A stretch of 6,335 bases of DNA from Burkholderiaceae bacterium. Its GTDB lineage: Bacteria; Pseudomonadota; Gammaproteobacteria; Burkholderiales; Burkholderiaceae_C. The stretch covers positions 1-6,335 of the forward strand of contig JALOSD010000096.1 of the NCBI GenBank assembly GCA_025458585.1, given 5' to 3'. Numbering within the stretch: the first letter of the stretch is position 1; the number at the start of each line of letters is the position of its first letter. Shown piece by piece: positions 1-6,095 of this stretch. The notes beneath the pieces were generated by a model. The model saw only the letters and a list, made by a program, of their open reading frames with translations, was not told the DNA's origin and made no database searches. The translations under genes were made by a program, and so were the position numbers.

Positions 1-1103
1 GCCTGCGCGATCACGCCGCCGCCGAGGCAGACCTCGCCGTCGTAGAGCACGGCCGACTGGCCCGGCGTCACGGCCCACTGCGGCGCGTCGAAGCGCAGCG
101 CGAAGCGCGTCGGGCCGTCGGGCGCCAGCGTGCAGGCGGCGTCGGCCTGCCGGTAGCGCGTCTTCGCCGCGTAGCGCCCCGGCGGCGGCGCGTGGCCGGC
201 GACCCAGCTCGCGTCGTCGGCGGCGAGCGCCGGCGACAGCAGCCACGGGTGGTCGTGGCCCTGCACGACGACGAGGCGGTTGCGCGCCAGGTCCTTGCGC
301 GCGACGAACCACGGCGCGTGCTCGCCGCCGCCGCGCGGCGCGCCGCGTTCCTTGACGCCGCCAATGCCCAGGCCCTGGCGCTGGCCGAGCGTGTAGAAGC
401 TCAGGCCGACGTGGCGGCCGAGCGTGCGCCCGCGGTCGTCGACGATCGCGCCCGGCTCGTGGCTCAGGTAGCGGTGGAGGAACTCGCGGAACGGCCGCTC
501 GCCGATGAAGCAGATGCCGGTCGAGTCCTTCTTCGCCGCGTTCGGCAGGCCGATCTCGGCGGCGAGGCGCCGCACCTCGGTCTTGCGCAGCTCGCCGACC
601 GGAAACAGCGTGCGCGCGAGCTGGTCCTGCCGCAGGCGATGCAGGAAGTAGCTCTGGTCCTTCGCCGGATCGAGCCCCTTGAGCAACTCGAAGCGTGCGC
701 CCACGTCGCGGATGCGCGCGTAGTGGCCGGTGGCGATCTTCGCTGCACCGAGGCGCAGCGCGTGGTCGAGGAAGGCCTTGAACTTGATCTCGGCGTTGCA
801 CAGCACGTCGGGGTTCGGCGTGCGCCCGGCGCGGTACTCGCGCAGGAACTCGGCGAACACGCGGTCCTTGTAGTCGGCGGCGAAGTTGACGTGCTCGAGC
901 TCGATGCCGATCACGTCGGCGACCGAGGCGGCGTCGAGCCAGTCCTGGCGCGACGAGCAGTACTCGCTGTCGTCGTCGTCGTCCTCCCAGTTCTTCATGA
1001 AGATGCCGACGACTTCGTGGCCCTGCCGCTTCAGCAGCCAGGCGGCGACGGCCGAGTCGACGCCGCCGCTCAGGCCGACGACGACGCGCTGCTTCCCGGG
1101 CAT
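1..1103 (-). CDS. mnmA: tRNA-specific 2-thiouridylase MnmA (3' end cut by window edge)
   Basis: MnmA is a cytoplasmic enzyme that uses ATP to adenylate U34 in the anticodon of tRNA-Lys, -Glu and -Gln. It then transfers sulfur, delivered by the IscS/Tus relay in E. coli, to make 2-thiouridine. Seen here: the N-terminal PP-loop SGGVDS at residues 12-17; the region NWEDDDDDSEYC at 38-49; the catalytic Cys102 in PNPDVLCNAEIKFKAF; TGHYAR; KDQSYFL; and the second catalytic Cys198 in DSTGICFIGER. The C-terminal barrel reaches LYDGEVCLGGGVIAQ. In all, 367 whole codons are present. E. coli MnmA has 368 residues and ends a few residues after this motif, so only a short tail is missing. The ATG at 1103 gives the family N-terminus and no in-frame start lies just upstream. 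It is the last of three genes on this strand, 33 bases after the hydrolase gene. The product call is essentially certain. Confidence 0.97.
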   Translation of the reverse strand, partial: MPGKQRVVVGLSGGVDSAVAAWLLKRQGHEVVGIFMKNWEDDDDDSEYCSSRQDWLDAASVADVIGIELEHVNFAADYKDRVFAEFLREYRAGRTPNPDVLCNAEIKFKAFLDHALRLGAAKIATGHYARIRDVGARFELLKGLDPAKDQSYFLHRLRQDQLARTLFPVGELRKTEVRRLAAEIGLPNAAKKDSTGICFIGERPFREFLHRYLSHEPGAIVDDRGRTLGRHVGLSFYTLGQRQGLGIGGVKERGAPRGGGEHAPWFVARKDLARNRLVVVQGHDHPWLLSPALAADDASWVAGHAPPPGRYAAKTRYRQADAACTLAPDGPTRFALRFDAPQWAVTPGQSAVLYDGEVCLGGGVIAQ

Positions 1104-1109
1104 GGCGCG

Positions 1110-1115
1110 ATTATC
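1110..1115 (-). promoter_or_regulatory. -10-like hexamer just before mnmA
   Basis: Read on the minus strand, GATAAT matches the sigma-70 -10 consensus at five of six bases and ends exactly six bases before the mnmA ATG. The only purine-rich SD-like run, GGAGGGG at 1126-1120, lies 16 bases from the ATG, which is too far for normal use. A transcript starting at the ATG itself (leaderless) is therefore possible. No matching -35 element is visible about 17 bases upstream, so this is a weak prediction. Confidence 0.25.
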
Positions 1116-1136
1116 CCGGCCCCTCCGCGCGGCGGC

Positions 1137-2030
1137 TCACGCCGCCGACAACGCCTGCAGCACCAGCGCCGCGGCGTCGCGCGGGAAGGCTTCGTGCATC
1201 AGGTGGCCGCCGCTCCAGCGGCGCACGTCGACGCGCGGAAGCCAGCGCGCGATCACGGCGTCGAGCTGCGCCGGCGGCACCCAGTCGTCGTCGCGGCCCA
1301 CGACGAGCAGCGTCCTCGGCGCAAGCGCCACCGCGTCGGCGAGCAGCCGCGGCAGGTCGGCCGCCGCCATGAACCCGAGCGTGCCCTGCACGTGCTCGGG
1401 CCGCGCGAACAGCAGCCGGTAGCGCGCCTTCTGCTCGTCGGTGAGCGGCGTGCGCGTCGACGCGAGCAGGCGGTCGACCATGCCGGTGGCCGGCGCCACC
1501 GACGCCAGCAGCCACGCCACCGGCCCGCTCGTGGCCACCGGGTTGACCAGCGGCGCGACGAACTGCATGTACGCCGGCGGCGGCGCCACCAGCGACGGGT
1601 TGAAGCCGACGACGGCGCGCGGCGGCCGCGGCACGTCGAGCGCCCAGCGCAGCGCCAGCGCCGCGCCGGCCGAGTGCCCGACGACGACCGTCGGCGCCGG
1701 CAGCTTCAGCGCCTGCAGCAGCGCCTGCAGCGCCGCCGACACGCGCGGCAGCGTCAGGTCAGCGGCCGCGGCGCCGGTCGTGAAGGCGTGGCCGGGCAGG
1801 TCGGGCGCGACGACGGTGGCCTGCTCGACCAGTTCGGGCAGCACGTCGGCCCACGAGTGCGCCGAGGCGCCCGAGCCGTGCAGCAGCAGCACCACCGGGC
1901 CGCGACCGGCGACCTGGACGTGCCAGTCGACCGCGCCGACGCGCACCGAGCGGCTCGCGCTGCGGTGCGGCCAGTCGGCGGGCACACGCGGCGGCGCGCT
2001 CACGGCGCGGGCCCCGCCCGACGGGCGCAC
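1137..2030 (-). CDS. Alpha/beta fold hydrolase, BchO-like (putative magnesium chelatase accessory protein family)
   Basis: The protein is a cytoplasmic alpha/beta hydrolase of 297 residues with no signal peptide. Visible elements are VLLLHGSGAS at 48-56 (oxyanion loop); the nucleophile elbow GHSAG with Ser120; an acidic GRDDDWVPP with candidate Asp247-249; and GGHLMHE with candidate catalytic His276. The pattern DWPHRSASRSVRVG, WHVQ, HGSGASAHSW, DLPGHAFT and GHSAGAALALR is, from memory, that of BchO. BchO is encoded beside Mg-chelatase genes in purple phototrophs and has an unproven role in bacteriochlorophyll synthesis. Here the gene sits between nudJ and mnmA, so it may be a relative with another substrate. 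The GTG at 2030 follows the nudJ stop directly, suggesting translational coupling. A GTG at 2003 with a GGGG run eight bases before it is an alternative start that loses nine residues. Fold: confident. BchO assignment: moderate. Confidence 0.85.
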   Translation of the reverse strand: MRPSGGARAVSAPPRVPADWPHRSASRSVRVGAVDWHVQVAGRGPVVLLLHGSGASAHSWADVLPELVEQATVVAPDLPGHAFTTGAAAADLTLPRVSAALQALLQALKLPAPTVVVGHSAGAALALRWALDVPRPPRAVVGFNPSLVAPPPAYMQFVAPLVNPVATSGPVAWLLASVAPATGMVDRLLASTRTPLTDEQKARYRLLFARPEHVQGTLGFMAAADLPRLLADAVALAPRTLLVVGRDDDWVPPAQLDAVIARWLPRVDVRRWSGGHLMHEAFPRDAAALVLQALSAA

Positions 2031-2525
2031 TCAGCGCAGGCCGACGGGTGCATAGACGCTCGGGTCGGTGGTGACGAGGTCGAGCGGGTACCGCCGCCCG
2101 GCGAGGTGGTCTTCGAGGCAGCGAAGCACGAGTGGGCTGCGGTGGCGCGCGGCGCTGGCGCGCACCTCGTCCGGCGTCAGCCACAGCGTGCGCACGATGC
2201 CGTCGTCGAGCCTGCGGCCGGGCTCGGGTTCGCCGACCCCGCCGCAGAACGCGAAGCGCAGGTAGGTGACGTCCTCGCCGCTGGCCGGGCGCACGAACCG
2301 CGACAGGTAGACGCCCAGCAGCGCCGTCGGCGTGAAGGTGCGCGCCGTCTCCTCGAGCACCTCGCGCACGACGCCCTGCAGCGGCGACTCGGCCGGGTCG
2401 AGGTGGCCGGCCGGGTTGTTCAGGCGCAGGCCCTCGGGCGTGTGTTCCTCGACGAGCAGGAAGCGGCCGCCGTCCTCGACGATGGCGGCGACGGTGACGC
2501 TCGGGCTCCAGCGGATGGGGGTCAT
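2031..2525 (-). CDS. nudJ: Nudix hydrolase, NudJ-like phosphatase
   Basis: This is a 164-residue Nudix hydrolase. E. coli NudJ has 153 residues and removes phosphate from nucleoside di- and triphosphates and from thiamine-pyrimidine pyrophosphate. The Nudix box runs from Gly40: GHLDPAE, seven residues, then REVLEE at 54-59, which holds the metal-binding glutamates. The usual Gly after EEx is Ala61 (EETAR). Family landmarks outside the box also match NudJ: HVTVA-like SVTVAAIVEDGGRFLLVEE at the start, NNPAGHL, LRFAF, and the C-terminal SPLV...GRRYPLDL. The ATG at 2525 gives the expected N-terminus; the longer upstream reading frame has no family similarity. No Shine-Dalgarno is seen. The gene heads the nudJ-hydrolase-mnmA group and is divergent from pntA. 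NudJ is also next to mnmA in E. coli, which supports the name. The exact substrate is not known. Confidence 0.92.
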   Translation of the reverse strand: MTPIRWSPSVTVAAIVEDGGRFLLVEEHTPEGLRLNNPAGHLDPAESPLQGVVREVLEETARTFTPTALLGVYLSRFVRPASGEDVTYLRFAFCGGVGEPEPGRRLDDGIVRTLWLTPDEVRASAARHRSPLVLRCLEDHLAGRRYPLDLVTTDPSVYAPVGLR

Positions 2526-2531
2526 GCGCCG

Positions 2532-2537
2532 ATCGTA
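2532..2537 (-). promoter_or_regulatory. -10-like hexamer just before nudJ
   Basis: On the minus strand TACGAT matches the -10 consensus at four of six positions and ends six bases before the nudJ ATG, the same spacing as the hexamer before mnmA. There is no SD-like sequence between it and the start. No convincing -35 box lies 16-18 bases upstream. It would fit a leaderless transcript, but this is speculative. Confidence 0.22.
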
Positions 2538-2785
2538 GCGGCCAAGACCCGCGGTGGTGGCGACCGGACGAAGTCGTGTAATCTGTGGGGTTTGTGCCGG
2601 GCTCGCGCACCACCCGTGCAGGGCCGCGTCCGGCCGGGCCCCGCCGGCCTGGCGGCCAGGGGGTGTGGCCCACCGGCACCGCACCGCCTGCCGCGGCGGG
2701 GCAAACGCGGGAACCCGCTGTCCGGGGTGCCCACCGAGAAGAACGAGATCCGGGTTCGCGCCGCGAGTGCCGACCCCGGCGCCGT

Positions 2786-2791
2786 GAGGAG
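2786..2791 (+). promoter_or_regulatory. Ribosome binding site that sets the pntA start
   Basis: GAGGAG is a near-perfect Shine-Dalgarno sequence eight bases before the ATG at 2800. It overlaps an in-frame GTG at 2791 that would add three residues, so that GTG cannot be the start served by this site. The start is therefore placed at 2800. Confidence 0.8.
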
Positions 2792-2799
2792 TGGATGGG

Positions 2800-4389
2800 A
2801 TGGCATTGCTGATCGGAGTCCCGAAGGAGACCTTTCCCGGCGAGAAGCGCGTCGCGACCGTGCCCGACGTGGTCGAGAAGCTGCGCAAGCTCGGCTTCGA
2901 GGTCACGGTCGAGAGCGGAGCCGGCGACGCGGCGAACTTCGCCGACGACACCTACCGTGCCGCCGGCGCCGAGGTCGTGCAGACGGCGGCCGAGCTGTTC
3001 GCGAAGGCCGACATCGTCTTCAAGGTGCGGCCGCCGACGATGGACGAGGTCGCGATGCTGCGCGAGGGCGCGACCCTGATCGGCTTCGTCTGGCCGGCGC
3101 AGAACCCCGACCTGATGGCCGCGCTGCAGGCGCGCAAGGCCACCGTGCTCGCCATCGACTGCCTGCCGCGCCAGCTGTCACGGGCGCAGAAGATGGATGC
3201 GCTGACCTCGATGGCCGGCATCAGCGGCTACCGCGCGGTCATCGAGGCGGCCAACGCCTTCGGGCGCTTCTTCAACGGCCAGATCACCGCCGCGGGCAAG
3301 ATCCCGCCGGCCAAGGTCTTCATCGCCGGCGCCGGCGTGGCCGGCCTGGCCGCGATCGGCACGGCGGCCAACCTGGGCGCCATCGTGCGCGCCAACGACA
3401 CGCGCGCCGAGGTCGCCGACCAGGTCGTGTCGCTCGGCGGCGAGTTCGTCAAGGTCGACTACGAGGAAGAAGGCTCGGGCGGCGGCGGCTACGCCAAGGT
3501 GATGAGCGAGGGCTTCCAGGCGGCGCAGCGCGCGATGTACGCGCAGCAGGCCAAGGACGCCGACATCATCATCACCACCGCGCTGATCCCCGGCAAGCCG
3601 GCGCCGAAGCTGATCACCGCCGAGATGGTGCAGTCGATGCGCCCCGGCAGCGTGATCGTCGACATGGCGGCCGAGCAGGGCGGCAACTGCGAGCTCACCG
3701 TGCCCGGCGAGTCGGTGGTGCGCCACGGGGTGACGATCGTCGGCTACACCGACCTCGCCAGCCGGCTGGCCAAGCAGAGCTCGACGCTGTACTCGACCAA
3801 CCTGCTGCGGCTGACCGAGGAACTGTGCAAGACCAAGGACGGCCAGATCAACGTCAACTTCGACGACGACGCGATCCGCGGCCTCACGGTCATCAAGGCC
3901 GGTGAGCTGACCTGGCCGGCGCCGCCGCCCAAGCTGCCGGCCGCGCCGCCCAAGCCGAAGGCCGCGGCCGCAGCCCCGGCGCCGAAGGCGCACGGCCACG
4001 GCGCCGGCGAGCCGATGTCGGCGAAGTCGCTGGCCATCGTCTTCGGCGTCGGTGCGGTGCTGTTCGGGCTGGTCGGCGCGTACGCGCCGGCGAGCTTCCT
4101 GCAGCACTTCACCGTGTTCGTGCTGGCCTGCTTCGTCGGCTACATGGTGGTGTGGAACGTCACGCCGTCGCTGCACACGCCGCTGATGAGCGTGACCAAC
4201 GCGATCTCGTCGATCATCGCGATCGGCGCGCTGGTGCAGGTGGCGCCGCCGCTCGACGCCGCCGGCGCGACCGACCGGCCGAATGCGCTGATCCTGGGCC
4301 TGGCCGTCGTCGCGCTCGTGCTGACGGCCGTCAACATGTTCGGCGGCTTCGCGGTGACGCGGCGCATGCTGGCGATGTTCCGCAAGTGA
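2800..4389 (+). CDS. pntA: NAD(P) transhydrogenase subunit alpha
   Basis: PntA carries the NAD(H)-binding domain I and part of the membrane domain of the proton-translocating transhydrogenase (NADH + NADP+ + proton influx giving NAD+ + NADPH). The 529 residues match the single-chain E. coli form (510), not the split PntAA/PntAB form. Domain I (about 1-385) starts MALLIGVPKETFPGEKRVATVP. It holds the Rossmann motif GAGVAG at 177-182, Asp200 in NDTR, the mobile loop 220-235 with Tyr231 (GYAKVM), and TTALIPGKPAPKLIT. A proline/alanine/lysine-rich linker with HGHG (about 371-404) leads to four predicted membrane helices near 411-430, 437-455, 461-481 and 496-518, and the ending MLAMFRK. The linker is the least conserved part. 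The start is fixed by GAGGAG at 2786. pntB follows 16 bases after the stop, so the two form an operon. Confidence 0.98.
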   Translation: MALLIGVPKETFPGEKRVATVPDVVEKLRKLGFEVTVESGAGDAANFADDTYRAAGAEVVQTAAELFAKADIVFKVRPPTMDEVAMLREGATLIGFVWPAQNPDLMAALQARKATVLAIDCLPRQLSRAQKMDALTSMAGISGYRAVIEAANAFGRFFNGQITAAGKIPPAKVFIAGAGVAGLAAIGTAANLGAIVRANDTRAEVADQVVSLGGEFVKVDYEEEGSGGGGYAKVMSEGFQAAQRAMYAQQAKDADIIITTALIPGKPAPKLITAEMVQSMRPGSVIVDMAAEQGGNCELTVPGESVVRHGVTIVGYTDLASRLAKQSSTLYSTNLLRLTEELCKTKDGQINVNFDDDAIRGLTVIKAGELTWPAPPPKLPAAPPKPKAAAAAPAPKAHGHGAGEPMSAKSLAIVFGVGAVLFGLVGAYAPASFLQHFTVFVLACFVGYMVVWNVTPSLHTPLMSVTNAISSIIAIGALVQVAPPLDAAGATDRPNALILGLAVVALVLTAVNMFGGFAVTRRMLAMFRK

Positions 4390-4391
4390 CC

Positions 4392-4397
4392 GGGGGA
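4392..4397 (+). promoter_or_regulatory. Ribosome binding site of pntB
   Basis: GGGGGA lies in the 16-base gap between pntA and pntB, eight bases before the pntB ATG at 4406. It supports that start and separate translation initiation for the second cistron. Confidence 0.6.
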
Positions 4398-4405
4398 CGA
4401 CGACC

Positions 4406-5818
4406 ATGAGCTCCAGCCTGGCCACCGTCGCCTACATCGGCGCCATCATCCTGTTCATCCTCAGCCTCGGCGGGCTGTCCAACCCCGAGACCGCGCGTCG
4501 CGGCAACCTTTTCGGCATCGCAGGCATGGCGATCGCGGTGATCGCCACCGTGCTCGGCCCGCGCGTCACCGCCGCCGGCATTCCGTGGATCGTCGGCGCG
4601 CTCGTCGTCGGCGGGTCCGTCGGCCTGTACGCGGCGAAGAAGGTGCAGATGACGCAGATGCCCGAGCTCGTCGCGCTGATGCACAGCCTGGTGGGCCTGG
4701 CGGCCTGCCTGGTGGGCTTCGCCAGCTACGTCGACACCTCGGTGCAGTACACCGGTGCCGAAAAGACGATCCACGAGGTCGAGATCTACCTCGGCATCCT
4801 GATCGGCGCGGTGACGTTCTCCGGTTCGGTCATCGCGTTCGGCAAGCTGTCGGGCAAGATCGGCGGCAAGCCGTTGCTGCTGCCAGCGCGCCACTGGCTC
4901 AACCTGGCGGGGCTGCTGGTGGTGATCTGGTTCGGCGGACAGTTCGTCGCCGCGCAGGATGTCCAGGCCGGCATGCTGCCGCTGCTGGTGATGACGGTGA
5001 TCGCGCTGCTGTTCGGCATCCACATGGTGATGGCCATCGGCGGCGCCGACATGCCGGTCGTGGTGTCGATGCTCAACAGCTATTCCGGGTGGGCGGCGGC
5101 CGCCACCGGCTTCATGCTGAGCAACGACCTGCTGATCGTCACCGGCGCGCTGGTCGGGTCCTCGGGCGCGATCCTCAGCTACATCATGTGCCGCGCGATG
5201 AACCGCAACTTCATCAGCGTGATTGCCGGCGGCTTCGGCACCGGCGGCGGCGCGCCGACCCCGGCCGGCGGTGCCGCGCAGCCCGCGGGCGAAGTGGTGC
5301 CGGTCAGCGCCGTCGAGACCGCCGAGATGCTGCGCGAGGCCAAGAACGTGATCATCGTGCCCGGCTATGGCATGGCGGTGGCGCAGGCGCAGCACACGGT
5401 CTTCGAGATTACGAAGCTGCTGCGCGAGAAGGGCGTCAACGTGCGCTTCGGCATCCACCCGGTGGCCGGCCGCATGCCGGGGCACATGAACGTGCTGCTC
5501 GCCGAGGCGAAGGTGCCGTACGACATCGTGCTCGAGATGGACGAGATCAACGAGGACTTCCCGGACGCGGACGTCTCGATGGTCATCGGCGCCAACGACA
5601 TCGTCAACCCGGCGGCGCAGGACGACCCGACGAGCCCGATCGCCGGTATGCCGGTGCTCGAGGTCTGGAAGGCGAAGACCTCGATCGTCATGAAGCGCAG
5701 CATGGCCAGCGGCTACGCCGGCGTCGACAATCCGCTGTTCTACAAGGACAACAACCGGATGCTGTTCGGCGACGCGAAGAAGATGCTCGACGAGGTGCTG
5801 GTGGCGCTGAAGGCCTGA
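4406..5818 (+). CDS. pntB: NAD(P) transhydrogenase subunit beta
   Basis: PntB supplies the rest of the proton channel and the cytoplasmic NADP(H)-binding domain III. At 470 residues it is close to E. coli PntB (462). Domain II (about 1-277) is mostly hydrophobic helices. It contains PELVALMHSLVGLAACLVGF with His93 and VVSMLNSYSGW with Asn224; by alignment these correspond to E. coli beta-His91 and Asn222, implicated in proton translocation. A Gly/Ala/Pro linker (about 278-298) joins domain III. There the nucleotide-binding motifs are PGYGMAVAQAQ from 319, HPVAGRMPGHMNVLLAEA, GANDIVNPAAQDDP from 395, KRSM at 430-433 and GDAKK at 455-459. Nothing essential seems missing, so with pntA it should form a working enzyme in the inner membrane. 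Domain III is partly repeated just downstream (see 5819-6055). Confidence 0.98.
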   Translation: MSSSLATVAYIGAIILFILSLGGLSNPETARRGNLFGIAGMAIAVIATVLGPRVTAAGIPWIVGALVVGGSVGLYAAKKVQMTQMPELVALMHSLVGLAACLVGFASYVDTSVQYTGAEKTIHEVEIYLGILIGAVTFSGSVIAFGKLSGKIGGKPLLLPARHWLNLAGLLVVIWFGGQFVAAQDVQAGMLPLLVMTVIALLFGIHMVMAIGGADMPVVVSMLNSYSGWAAAATGFMLSNDLLIVTGALVGSSGAILSYIMCRAMNRNFISVIAGGFGTGGGAPTPAGGAAQPAGEVVPVSAVETAEMLREAKNVIIVPGYGMAVAQAQHTVFEITKLLREKGVNVRFGIHPVAGRMPGHMNVLLAEAKVPYDIVLEMDEINEDFPDADVSMVIGANDIVNPAAQDDPTSPIAGMPVLEVWKAKTSIVMKRSMASGYAGVDNPLFYKDNNRMLFGDAKKMLDEVLVALKA

Positions 5819-6055
5819 GACCGGACGCCGACCCCCGGCGACGTCGCCGACCTGGCCCGGCACGTCAACGGCCGCCCGATCCACGGCATGCCGAACCTCG
5901 CGACCTGCAGGGCCAGGACCATGATCGTCGACAAGCGCTCGATGGCCACCGGCTGCGCCGGCCTCGACAACGAGCTGTTCCACACCGACAGGACGATGAG
6001 CGTCGTCGGCGACGCGAAGAAGGTCGTCGAGGCGATGGTCAAGGCGGTCGAGTGA
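5819..6055 (+). pseudogene. Remnant of a second pntB: diverged copy of the C-terminal part of domain III
   Basis: Seen: immediately after the pntB TGA, and in the same frame, 78 codons stay open to a TGA at 6053-6055. From about 5837 the translation aligns with PntB residues 397-470. PIHGMPNL matches PIAGMPVL; VDKRSMATGCAGLDNELF matches VMKRSMASGYAGVDNPLF; GDAKK is kept. About 19 of the last 40 residues are identical, and about 45 of 57 bases match across the KRSM block. The NADP-binding GANDIVNP has become PGDVADLA. There is no start codon or ribosome site for a domain, and membrane and upstream nucleotide-binding parts are absent. Every codon ends in G or C, as in its neighbours, but three AGG arginine codons appear and none are used in the matching part of pntB. 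Inference: a decayed duplicate, or the tail of a different pntB. Less likely, an extension of PntB by stop-codon readthrough. Confidence 0.75.
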
Positions 6056-6073
6056 AGGCGACGGCGGACGCAT

Positions 6074-6090
6074 CGCGCCGCCGCGGCGCG
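6074..6090 (+). repeat. GC-rich inverted repeat before the 3' edge gene
   Basis: CGCGCCG at 6074-6080 and CGGCGCG at 6084-6090 can pair as a seven-base stem with a three-base loop. It falls between the pntB remnant and the GTG at 6096. No T-run follows, so it is not a typical intrinsic terminator. It could weaken or cover translation start of the next gene, or be a chance product of high GC. Confidence 0.35.
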
Positions 6091-6095
6091 CGCGG

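Larger units (their letters stand above)
2526..2799. other. Divergent nudJ/pntA intergenic region with several GC-rich hairpins
   Basis: These 274 bases separate the divergent nudJ and pntA starts. I see no credible gene: the open frames crossing it are low-complexity shadows. The only relatively AT-rich patch, about 2570-2595 (GTGTAATCTGTGGGG), is the likeliest promoter zone, but I cannot assign a -35/-10 pair on either strand. Towards pntA come short inverted repeats: CCTGG/CCAGG at 2648-2652 and 2656-2660; CCGCC/GGCGG at 2684-2688 and 2695-2699; GCGG-GAAC-CCGC at 2707-2718; and CCGGG/CCCGG at 2750-2754 and 2775-2779. An imperfect direct repeat GGGGTG(TGG)CCCACCG occurs at 2660-2675 and 2724-2736. 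At this GC content short hairpins are expected by chance, so a structured leader is only a possibility. Confidence 0.4.

Noticed and set aside
2570..2600. Sigma-70 promoter for pntA around TAATCT at 2579-2584
   Set aside because: The hexamer is plausible, but no -35 element lies 16-18 bases upstream and the extended -10 TG is one base out of place. Kept only as a likely promoter zone.
2791..2799. GTG at 2791 as the pntA start
   Set aside because: It overlaps the GAGGAG ribosome site, which is ideally spaced for the ATG at 2800. The family N-terminus also fits 2800.
2031..2951. Longer nudJ starting at 2951
   Set aside because: The extra 142 residues cross the intergenic region and the start of pntA and have no Nudix-like content. 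The conserved N-terminus begins at 2525.
192..3905. Plus-strand open frame of 1237 codons
   Set aside because: It runs antisense to mnmA, the hydrolase and nudJ, then out of frame through pntA. Its product is arginine-, alanine- and glycine-rich low complexity with no domain. It is a by-product of high GC.
6074..6095. Intrinsic terminator after the pntB remnant
   Set aside because: The stem is good, but no T-rich tract follows and the next start codon lies only five bases downstream.
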